The translations under genes were made by a program, and so were the position numbers. The notes below the pieces were generated by a model. That model ran no database searches. It saw only the letters and a program-made list of their open reading frames with translations, and was not told the origin of the DNA. Below are positions 55,114-62,037 of a DNA stretch of 64,000 nucleotides, piece by piece. Position 1 is the stretch's first letter. Every line of letters begins with the position of its first letter. The stretch is from Gammaproteobacteria bacterium (GTDB lineage Bacteria; Pseudomonadota; Gammaproteobacteria; Steroidobacterales; Steroidobacteraceae), in NCBI GenBank assembly GCA_011391405.1, contig JAABQQ010000216.1, forward strand, positions 1 through 64,000. The letters are read 5' to 3'.

Positions 55114-56145
55114 ATGGTGACCGCGCGACTCCCCCAGGACGAGATCGACCAGGCCGTTGACGCCCTGCGCGAAGGCGAGGTCGTTGCTTTCCCGACCGAA
55201 ACGGTCTACGGCCTCGGCGCAGACGCCTCGAATCCCGACGCCGTCCGCAAGATTTTCGAGTTGAAAGGACGTCCGGCGACGCATCCGCTGATCGTCCACA
55301 TGGAGCACCCGCGCGCACTCGAGCGCTGGGCGCTCAACGTGCCGCCGGCCGCGGCTGCGCTCGCGGATAAGTTCTGGCCGGGCCCGCTGACGCTGATCCT
55401 GCGCCGTGCGCCGGCCGTCGATCTCGCCATTACGGGCGGGCAGGACACCGTCGCCGTGCGCGTGCCGGGTCATCCGGTGGCCCAGCAGCTGCTCCGCGCT
55501 TTCGGCAGTGGCATCGCGGCGCCTTCCGCCAACCGCTATGGCCGCATCAGTCCCACTCGTCTCGAGCACGTGCGCGACGAGTTCGGCGACGACGTGCGGA
55601 TCGTGCTCGACGGCGGCGACTGCAAGATCGGCCTCGAATCGACCATCGTCTCCTGCGTCGACACGGTGCCCCGCATCCTGCGGCCAGGCTCGCTCACGCT
55701 GACGCAACTGCGCACGGTGGTGCCCGATCTCCAGGCGGGTCCGGACAACGGTGCGCCCCGCGTCCCCGGCAGCGACGCCAAGCACTACGCCCCCCGCACG
55801 TCGCTCAGCATCGTCGCGAGCCGCACGCTCGAGGACGTCGTGGGTCAGCTTACCGAGAACCGCGAGAAGATTGCGGTCCTTGCGATGCGCCCGCCGCGCG
55901 TGGCCAACAAGTACATGACGTGGATCAACGCCGGCCGTCGCGCCGACGTCTACGGCCGCGAGCTGTACGTGAACCTGCGCACGCTCGACAAGTCGGGCGC
56001 GAAGGAAATCCTGGTTGAGGAAGTGCCGGCGGGCGAAGCCTGGGATGCCGTGCGCGATCGCCTGCATCGCGCTGCCTCGGCCGAGAACGTCGTCTACGGC
56101 GATCCGGACATCGCGGCACTGCGGGCCGACCTGGGCCAGGACTGA
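55114..56145 (+). CDS. L-threonylcarbamoyladenylate synthase, Sua5 type
   Basis: The enzyme makes threonylcarbamoyl-AMP for the t6A modification of ANN-decoding tRNAs. The 343-residue protein has the YrdC domain (GEVVAFPTETVYGLGADASN, IFELKGRPATHPLIVH, FWPGPLTLIL, AAPSANRYGRISPTR) and a C-terminal Sua5 domain linked by SDAKHYAPRTSL. E. coli has only the short TsaC; the long Sua5 form here is common elsewhere. ATG 55114 follows a possible -10 (TATCAT) near 55099. Confidence 0.95.
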   Translation: MVTARLPQDEIDQAVDALREGEVVAFPTETVYGLGADASNPDAVRKIFELKGRPATHPLIVHMEHPRALERWALNVPPAAAALADKFWPGPLTLILRRAPAVDLAITGGQDTVAVRVPGHPVAQQLLRAFGSGIAAPSANRYGRISPTRLEHVRDEFGDDVRIVLDGGDCKIGLESTIVSCVDTVPRILRPGSLTLTQLRTVVPDLQAGPDNGAPRVPGSDAKHYAPRTSLSIVASRTLEDVVGQLTENREKIAVLAMRPPRVANKYMTWINAGRRADVYGRELYVNLRTLDKSGAKEILVEEVPAGEAWDAVRDRLHRAASAENVVYGDPDIAALRADLGQD

Positions 56146-56151
56146 CACCGC

Positions 56152-57288
56152 GTGAGCCGGGGGCCTGATTTCAAGGCGCTCATCGCGCAACACGGTTCGC
56201 CGCTGCTCCTGCTGGACTGCGCTGTCGTCCGTCGCCAGTACAAGAGCCTGCAGGCCGCGCTTCCCGGCGTGGGACTGTTCTATGCCCTGAAGCCTTTGCC
56301 GCACCCGGCGGTGGTCGCCGAGCTGCGCGATCTCGGTGGTTGTTTCGACGTGGCGACGTCGGGCGAGATCAAGCTCGTCAAGTCGGCGGGCGTTGCGCCC
56401 GAACGCTGCATCCACACGCATCCAATCAAGACCGACGCCGAAATCCGCGCGGCGCTGCGCTTCGGCATCCGCAACTTCGTAGTCGACAATCCCGACGAGC
56501 TGCGCAAGTTCCGCAAGTACCGCAGCCGGGCGGAGGTGCTGCTGCGACTGTCGTTTCGCGATCCTACGGCGGTCGTCGACCTTTCGCGCAAGTTCGGCTG
56601 CGAGCCGGCGGCCGTCGTGACGATGCTCGAACTCGCCCGCAGCCTCGGCGTCAAGGTCCGGGGCCTGTCATTCCATGTGGGTTCGCAGGTGGCCGAGCCC
56701 AAGAAATACGTCGAGGCCATCGGGGTCTGTGCCGAGCTGATCGAGCAAGCGAGCGCGTCGGGTCTTGCGAACCTGGACCTGCTCGACATCGGTGGCGGGT
56801 TCCCCATCGCGTACGGCGGCACGATGCAGCCGATCCGCGAGTTCTGCCGTCCGATCCGGCAGGCCCTGAAGAGGCTGCCGCGCGGGGTACGCGTGATCGC
56901 CGAACCAGGACGTTTCATTGCGGGGCCGTCCGGCACCTCGATTTCCACCGTGGTAGGCCGCGCCCAGCGCGAGGGCCGCTGGTGGTACTACCTCGATGAT
57001 GGCCTGTATGGCTCCTACAACGGGCAGTTGTACGACCACGCCCGCTATCCGATCGACGTGCCGGGACGCAGGGGCCCGACCCATCCCAGCGTGCTCGCGG
57101 GGCCCACGTGCGACAGCATCGACGTCGTGCGCGAGGACATTCCGCTGCCGGAGCTGCAGATCGGCGACCTGGTCGTTGGCCGCATGATGGGCGCGTACAC
57201 GGCGTGCTCGGCCACGGACTTCAACTTCATTCCGCGCGCCAGGATCGTCGCGCTCAACGCGCAGGCGAGATCACAACGTGCGGATTGA
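56152..57288 (+). CDS. PLP-dependent fold type III decarboxylase (ornithine/diaminopimelate decarboxylase-like)
   Basis: The 378-residue protein has the alanine racemase-like barrel with PLP lysine K47 in FYALKPLPH, the histidine of FHVGSQV, the phosphate loop GGGFP, EPGRF, and C320-D321 in GPTCDSIDV at the second subunit's active site. These are the marks of eukaryote-type ornithine/lysine decarboxylases (the GPTCD box is typical). Ornithine-to-putrescine is the most likely reaction, but diamino acids or carboxynorspermidine remain possible. It starts at GTG 56152 six bases after sua5 and overlaps the next gene. Confidence 0.85.
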   Translation: MSRGPDFKALIAQHGSPLLLLDCAVVRRQYKSLQAALPGVGLFYALKPLPHPAVVAELRDLGGCFDVATSGEIKLVKSAGVAPERCIHTHPIKTDAEIRAALRFGIRNFVVDNPDELRKFRKYRSRAEVLLRLSFRDPTAVVDLSRKFGCEPAAVVTMLELARSLGVKVRGLSFHVGSQVAEPKKYVEAIGVCAELIEQASASGLANLDLLDIGGGFPIAYGGTMQPIREFCRPIRQALKRLPRGVRVIAEPGRFIAGPSGTSISTVVGRAQREGRWWYYLDDGLYGSYNGQLYDHARYPIDVPGRRGPTHPSVLAGPTCDSIDVVREDIPLPELQIGDLVVGRMMGAYTACSATDFNFIPRARIVALNAQARSQRAD

Positions 57289-57988
57289 CGTGGTCGATCA
57301 CGTGGCAGGCGCCTCCCGCGCGCGCGGCATGGCGCTCGTCATCGACGTATTCCGCGCGTTTACGGTCGCGCCACATGCGGTGGCCGCGGGTGCGAGCCGC
57401 GTGCTGCCCGTCGGTGCGATCGAAGACGCTCTTGCCTTGCGCGACGCGATGCCGGACGCAGTGCTCGTGGGTGAACGGCACGCGCGCCGGCTGCCCGGGT
57501 TCGACGCCGGCAATTCGCCGACGGAGATTCTCGCGATCGGCGTGGCGGGGCGACCCGTGATCCACACGACGCACGCGGGCACGCAAGGCCTTGTGAATGC
57601 AACCGGTGCGGACGAAGTGCTGACCGCCAGTCTGGTCAACGTGTCGGCGCTGGTGCGTTACGTGCAATCGCGGGATCCGCAATACGTCACGATCGTGCGG
57701 ATGGGACACGAGGCTCGCGAGCGCTGCGCCGAGGACGATTTCTGCGCCGAGGCGCTGGTGACGCTGTTCAACGGCGGCAAGGCACCAACCACTGCCGAGG
57801 CCCGCGACCGGCTGCGCAATGCGCCTGCTGCGGTGAAGTTCTTCGACCCGGCCGCCGATTGGGCCCCCATCACTGATTTTGATTACTGCACCGAGGTGGA
57901 TCGCTTCAGTTTCGTGCTGCGCCTGCGAACGGGCGCGGACGGTCGGCGCGAACTCGAGCGCATCGACGTGCCCGGAGCGACAGCGTGA
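57278..57988 (+). CDS. ComB-like 2-phosphosulfolactate phosphatase family protein
   Basis: The 236-residue protein has the ComB signatures ALVIDVFRAFTVAPHAVAAGA, GNSPTEILA, HTTHAGTQGLVNATGADEVLTASLVN and a final EDDFCAEAL block. ComB hydrolyses 2-phosphosulfolactate in coenzyme M biosynthesis of methanogens; bacterial homologues occur without that pathway, and no other com gene is present here. GTG 57278 overlaps the decarboxylase by 11 bases, so the two are tightly coupled. Confidence 0.8.
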   Translation: MRIDVVDHVAGASRARGMALVIDVFRAFTVAPHAVAAGASRVLPVGAIEDALALRDAMPDAVLVGERHARRLPGFDAGNSPTEILAIGVAGRPVIHTTHAGTQGLVNATGADEVLTASLVNVSALVRYVQSRDPQYVTIVRMGHEARERCAEDDFCAEALVTLFNGGKAPTTAEARDRLRNAPAAVKFFDPAADWAPITDFDYCTEVDRFSFVLRLRTGADGRRELERIDVPGATA

Positions 57989-59268
57989 CCGAACCGCTCG
58001 CCGGGGTGGCTGGCTTCCAGCCCTTCGGTATCCCTTTCGAGTTCCTGCTGTTCGCAGCGACACTGCTCGGAGTCGCGCTGTTTCATCAGCGCACGCTCCA
58101 GGTCGCCATCACCGGCCTGGCATCGATCGTGCTGTACAAGGTCGCCTTCGCCGGTTTCCACGAAGGCGTCGGGCTTGCGGGTCTCGTCGCACACGTCGCG
58201 GCCGAGTGGGTCGTGCTCGCGAACCTGTTCGGGCTGCTGATGGGTTTCGCGCTGCTGTCGCGACACTTCGAGGAAAGTCACGTGCCGGCGAAGCTGCCGG
58301 ACTACCTGCCCGACGACTGGCGCGGCGCCTTCCTGCTGCTGGTAATCGTGTTCGTGCTGTCGAGTTTCCTCGACAACATCGCGGCCGCCCTGATCGGCGG
58401 CACCGTCGCGGCCACCGTGTTTCGGCACAAGGTTCACATCGGGTACATCGCTGCCCTGGTGGCTGCGTCCAACGCCGGCGGCGCAGGCAGCGTGGTGGGT
58501 GACACGACCACGACCATGATGTGGATCGACGGCGTCAGCCCGCTCGACGTGCTGCATGCTTACGTGGCTGCCGGCGTCGCACTGGTCGTCTGCGGCATTC
58601 CCGCAGCGCTGCAACAGCACGCGTACTCGCCGATCGTGCAGCAGAGCAGCAAACGCATGCAGGTGGACTGGGGGCGCGTCGGCATCGTCGCGACGATCCT
58701 GTGCGCGGCCATCACAGTCAACGTGCTGACCAATGTCCGGTTCCCCGGGTATTCAGACCGCTTTCCGTTCCTGGGTGCGGCGGTCTGGGTTGCGATTCTC
58801 GCGACGGCTGCCTGGCGCCGGCCGGACTGGTCCGTGCTGCCCGCGACGCTCAAGGGCACGACTTTCCTGCTGAGCCTGGTGCTCGCGGCATCGATGATGC
58901 CCGTCGAGCATTTGCCCGAGGCATCGTGGCTCACGGCGCTCGGACTTGGTTTCGTGTCGGCCGTGTTCGACAACATCCCGCTCACCAAGCTCGCGCTGGA
59001 GCAGGGCGGTTACGACTGGGGCGTGCTCGCTTACGCGGTCGGCTTCGGTGGCTCGATGATCTGGTTCGGGTCGTCGGCGGGTGTCGCCATCACGAACCTC
59101 TTCCCCGACGCACGCTCGGTGGGCGGCTGGCTGCGCGGAGGCTGGCATGTCGCGGTGGCCTATGTCGTGGGGTTTGCCGCCGTCATGCTGGTCATGGGGT
59201 GGCATCCACACGCGCCGCACAAGGGCGTCGTCAGCGAGCCTGCCGTGACGGCGCAGCCGCAGGAGTAG
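57985..59268 (+). CDS. ArsB/NhaD-superfamily membrane transporter
   Basis: The 427-residue protein has about 11 membrane helices. ALIGGTVAATVF, VAASNAGGAGSVVGDTTTTMMWIDG and AVFDNIPLTKLALEQGGYDWGVLAYAVGFGGSMIWFGSSAGVAITN are the two pseudo-symmetric halves of ion transporter families near NhaD and CitMHS, each with a DN/DT helix break (FLDNIAAALIGG and FDNIPLTKLA). The likely cargo is sodium or an organic anion. GTG 57985 overlaps the ComB-like gene by four bases. Confidence 0.82.
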   Translation: MTEPLAGVAGFQPFGIPFEFLLFAATLLGVALFHQRTLQVAITGLASIVLYKVAFAGFHEGVGLAGLVAHVAAEWVVLANLFGLLMGFALLSRHFEESHVPAKLPDYLPDDWRGAFLLLVIVFVLSSFLDNIAAALIGGTVAATVFRHKVHIGYIAALVAASNAGGAGSVVGDTTTTMMWIDGVSPLDVLHAYVAAGVALVVCGIPAALQQHAYSPIVQQSSKRMQVDWGRVGIVATILCAAITVNVLTNVRFPGYSDRFPFLGAAVWVAILATAAWRRPDWSVLPATLKGTTFLLSLVLAASMMPVEHLPEASWLTALGLGFVSAVFDNIPLTKLALEQGGYDWGVLAYAVGFGGSMIWFGSSAGVAITNLFPDARSVGGWLRGGWHVAVAYVVGFAAVMLVMGWHPHAPHKGVVSEPAVTAQPQE

Positions 59269-59275
59269 TCGGACG

Positions 59276-59887
59276 ATGATTCGCAACGTGGTGTTCGACG
59301 TCGGCAACGTGCTGGTGAAGCTGCATTACCAGCCCTTCGTCGGTTACCTGGTCAAGGCCGGCGTCGACATGTCGGACCTGCCGAGCTGGCTCAAGTCCGT
59401 CGACCTCGAGGGCCACGAGCGCGGCGACGTCCCCGGCGAAGTCCTGCTCGATCGCATCGCGAGCCTGGCCACGTATCCGCTGGATCGGGCCGAATTGCGC
59501 AGCCATTGGCTCTCGATGTTCGAACCCTGGGACGAAATGTTCACGCTCGCGTCGGGCCTGAAGGCCGATTACCGCGTCTATCTGCTCTCCAACATCGGTG
59601 ACATGCACTGGGCACACCTCGATTCGCTCTACGGACTGGATACGCTGGTGCACGGTGCCTGCGCGTCGTTCAGAGTGGGCGCGGTCAAGCCGCACGTCGA
59701 CATCTATCGCAAAGCCGAATCGATGTTCGAACTCGACCCGGCGGCGACTGTCTTCCTGGACGATCTGCTGCCGAACGTCGCGGGTGCGCGCGAATGCGGC
59801 TGGCAGGCGATCCACCACATCGACGCGGGCAGCACGCGCTCGCAACTGCGGGCCCTTGGCGTGAGGCTGCCCGCACCGTTCACCTGA
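59276..59887 (+). CDS. HAD-family hydrolase (YihX-like)
   Basis: The 203-residue protein begins VVFDVGNVLVKLHYQPF, with the nucleophile D8 in the DxGN version of motif I. Motif II is YLLSNIGDMHW, motif III is GAVKPHVDIY, and motif IV is VFLDDLLPNVAGARECGW. This is the subfamily of YihX (alpha-glucose-1-phosphatase) and haloacid-like phosphatases. The substrate is unknown. It begins seven bases after the transporter stop. Confidence 0.88.
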   Translation: MIRNVVFDVGNVLVKLHYQPFVGYLVKAGVDMSDLPSWLKSVDLEGHERGDVPGEVLLDRIASLATYPLDRAELRSHWLSMFEPWDEMFTLASGLKADYRVYLLSNIGDMHWAHLDSLYGLDTLVHGACASFRVGAVKPHVDIYRKAESMFELDPAATVFLDDLLPNVAGARECGWQAIHHIDAGSTRSQLRALGVRLPAPFT

Positions 59888-59900
59888 GCGAGGTTTCGTC

Positions 59901-60251
59901 ATGCATGCGTTGCCTGCGGTGCCGACGACGATCCTGCTGCTCGCGGCCTCGAACGTGTTCATGACCTTCGCCTGGTACGCACACCTGAAGAACCTGAGCG
60001 GCCGCGCCTGGTACGTGGCGGCGCTGGTGAGCTGGGGCATCGCGTTGTTCGAGTACCTGCTGCAGGTGCCGGCCAATCGCATCGGTCACACGGTGCTGAC
60101 GCTGCCGCAGCTCAAGATCGTGCAGGAAGTCATCTCGCTGGCCGTGTTCGTGCCGTTCGTGTTGCTCTACATGCGGCAGCCGCTCAAGCTGGATTACCTC
60201 TGGGCGTCGCTCTGCATGCTGGGCGCCGTCTATTTCATGTTCAGGAAGTGA
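59901..60251 (+). CDS. DUF486 family small membrane protein
   Basis: The 116-residue protein has four helices (TTILLLAASNVFMTFAWYAHL, WYVAALVSWGIALFEYLLQVPANRIG, VISLAVFVPFVLLYM and LWASLCMLGAVYFMF). The pattern ASNVFMTFAWY...WGIALFEY.LQVPANR.G belongs to DUF486, a family resembling the DMT/EmrE fold. No function is proved. It follows the HAD gene by 13 bases. Confidence 0.88.
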   Translation: MHALPAVPTTILLLAASNVFMTFAWYAHLKNLSGRAWYVAALVSWGIALFEYLLQVPANRIGHTVLTLPQLKIVQEVISLAVFVPFVLLYMRQPLKLDYLWASLCMLGAVYFMFRK

Positions 60252-60253
60252 CC

Positions 60254-60721
60254 ATGGCCGACCCGGTGAACACCCCCGCAACTGACACCGCCATCCATCG
60301 ACGCGTCGAAGCGTGCCGCGCCGGCGCGGATCCCACGATGATCGCGCGGCTGCGTTCCGGCTGGGCCGTGCTCGGCGATCCACAGGTGCTGCCCGGCTAT
60401 TGCCTGCTGCTGCCCGACCCCGTGGTGCCGCACCTGAACGCGCTGGAGCCGGCCCTGCAGCAGGCTTTCCTCGCCGACATGGCGCGCATCGGCCAGGCCG
60501 TGCAGGACATCACGGACGCGGTGCGCATCAACTATGCGATCTTCGGCAACGTCGAGCCCGCGCTGCACGCGCACGTGATTCCACGCTACGAAGACGAGCC
60601 CGCCGACCTGATCAAGGCCAACCCTTGGAGCTACGACTGGAACGCCGCGCCGCGGTTCGAGCCGCAAGCCGATGGCGACCTGCTGCTCGCGATCCGTGCC
60701 CGGCTCGAGCGCGCGCCCTGA
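60254..60721 (+). CDS. HIT family protein
   Basis: The 155-residue protein has a HIT-fold layout ending NYAIFGNVEPALHAHVIPRYEDE, in which LHAHVIP represents the His-x-His-x-His triad in a shortened form (two of three histidines). The N-terminal half (LGDPQVLPGYCLLLPDPVVPHLNAL) matches the first HIT strand pair. HIT enzymes hydrolyse or transfer nucleotides. GTG 60248 is an alternative start overlapping the DUF486 stop. Last gene of the close-packed run. Confidence 0.75.
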   Translation: MADPVNTPATDTAIHRRVEACRAGADPTMIARLRSGWAVLGDPQVLPGYCLLLPDPVVPHLNALEPALQQAFLADMARIGQAVQDITDAVRINYAIFGNVEPALHAHVIPRYEDEPADLIKANPWSYDWNAAPRFEPQADGDLLLAIRARLERAP

Positions 60722-60792
60722 TAGCGTGATTTCTGCCACTTTTTCACCGTAGTGCCACTGGCTATCGGTCTCAGTTGCGCTACCCTTTTGCG

Positions 60793-61734
60793 ATGAACTC
60801 GACCCGTCGCTCCGCGAGCCTGCCGAGGACCCTCCGCTCGCTCGCGGCATTGGTCTGCAGCCTGCTGGTGTGCGGGGTCGCAGCAGGTGCGGCCTATCGC
60901 TACAAGGATTCGAGCGGCCAGTGGGTCTACACCGACCGACCCCCACCGCCCGGGCAGGCGTCACAAAGCGTGGCGCTGGGACGCGGCGGCGGACCGGCGC
61001 TCAAGATGACCGTGGAACCGCGGTCCACGGAGTCGGGCGTTGCGCTGGTGGCGATCAACCAGTGCCAGTGCGTCGTCGAGTTCGCGGCCAAGGCGCGGAC
61101 ACTCGGTGGCGAAAAGCTGGGGCGCGGGACGGTGTCGCCGCAGTCGGAAAAAATCCTGCTCGACATTGCGGCGGCCGATGGACCCGCGGAGATTCGCTAC
61201 GAATACGGCTACGTGGTCGGAGAACCCGGCGCACAGCACCGGCCGTCACAACCCTATCGCGCGCCGTTCGCGCTGGCCCAGCGATTCGAGGTGACGCAGG
61301 CGCCGCCGGATGCCGTCACGCACGTCGGCCCGGCGAGTCGCAGTGCCGTCGATATCGCGATGCCGGTTGGAACGGCCATTCACGCTGCGCGCGAGGGCGT
61401 GGTGATTAACGTGGCTGCGCGGCATTTCAAGACCGGCCTCAGTCTGCAGAACATGGACGAGGCCAACTTCGTGCAGATCCTGCACGAGGACGGCACGCAC
61501 GCGATCTATGCGCACCTGCAGCTGGACACCGTGCGGGTGAAGATCGGCCAGCGTGTCGCCCGCGGCGAATACATCGCCAACTCGGGCAACACGGGTTTTT
61601 CGACCGGGCCGCACCTGCACTTCGTCGTGTTGCGCAACATCGGCCTGCGCAGCGAGTCGGTCCCGGTCACGTTTGCGGGGCCCGGCGGCGCAGGCTCGAC
61701 GCCGCGGAGCGGGCAGGCGCTGACGGCGTATTGA
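60793..61734 (+). CDS. secreted M23 peptidase with an N-terminal DUF4124 domain
   Basis: The 313-residue product has a signal peptide (SLAALVCSLLVCGVAAG) leading into AYRYKDSSGQWVYTDRPPPPGQ, a DUF4124 module. The C-terminal LytM/M23 domain has the metal ligands in THVGPASRSAVDIAMPVGT (H and D) and PHLHFVVL (HxH), with IYAHL in between. It would cleave peptidoglycan cross-bridges, or act as an adaptor if inactive; all ligands look present. ATG 60793 gives a good signal peptide; TTG 60775 would extend it. No other cell-wall gene is next to it. Confidence 0.88.
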   Translation: MNSTRRSASLPRTLRSLAALVCSLLVCGVAAGAAYRYKDSSGQWVYTDRPPPPGQASQSVALGRGGGPALKMTVEPRSTESGVALVAINQCQCVVEFAAKARTLGGEKLGRGTVSPQSEKILLDIAAADGPAEIRYEYGYVVGEPGAQHRPSQPYRAPFALAQRFEVTQAPPDAVTHVGPASRSAVDIAMPVGTAIHAAREGVVINVAARHFKTGLSLQNMDEANFVQILHEDGTHAIYAHLQLDTVRVKIGQRVARGEYIANSGNTGFSTGPHLHFVVLRNIGLRSESVPVTFAGPGGAGSTPRSGQALTAY

Positions 61735-61750
61735 GCGCTCAGGATGCTAA

Positions 61751-62017
61751 GGTCCGCTGGAGGGGTTGCGGTCTTTCTCTGCGTTCCGAGGTCTCACGCG
61801 CATCGCAAACAAATAGGGGACGTGCACCTATTTCCCGATAACTCTGACGGGAAATAGGTGCACGTCCCCTATTTGTTTGCGGCGAGCCTTGCTCAAACGG
61901 GTGCTCGGCGATGGTGTCAGCGAAGCAACAGAACCCGCAGTGCCGCCTCGCACCTGCGTTCGAGCTGCGGCGTTCGACACGGACCGCAGAGAAAGACCGC
62001 AACCCCTCCAGCGGGCC
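61751..62017. repeat. nested inverted-repeat element
   Basis: Outer arms 61751-61783 and 61985-62017 are 33 bases each and complementary except at one place. They enclose a second, perfect 34-bp inverted repeat at 61804-61881. The remaining inside sequence (61882-61984) has no gene. The block lies exactly between the converging M23 and YyaL-like genes, so its long hairpins would also act in RNA from both sides. It may be a REP/MITE-type mobile unit; flanking target duplications were not found. The 61735-62037 stretch has no coding region. Confidence 0.85.
61804..61881. repeat. perfect 34-bp palindrome with 10-base loop
   Basis: Arms 61804-61837 and 61848-61881 are perfectly complementary; the loop is ATAACTCTGA. 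The arm contains AATAGGGGACGTGCACCTAT, a motif I recall as dispersed near REP-associated tyrosine transposases in proteobacteria; no such transposase is in this window. An RNA of it would make a very stable hairpin, probably a bidirectional transcription stop. Confidence 0.9.
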
Positions 62018-62037
62018 AGCGCACCTGGATCGACGGC

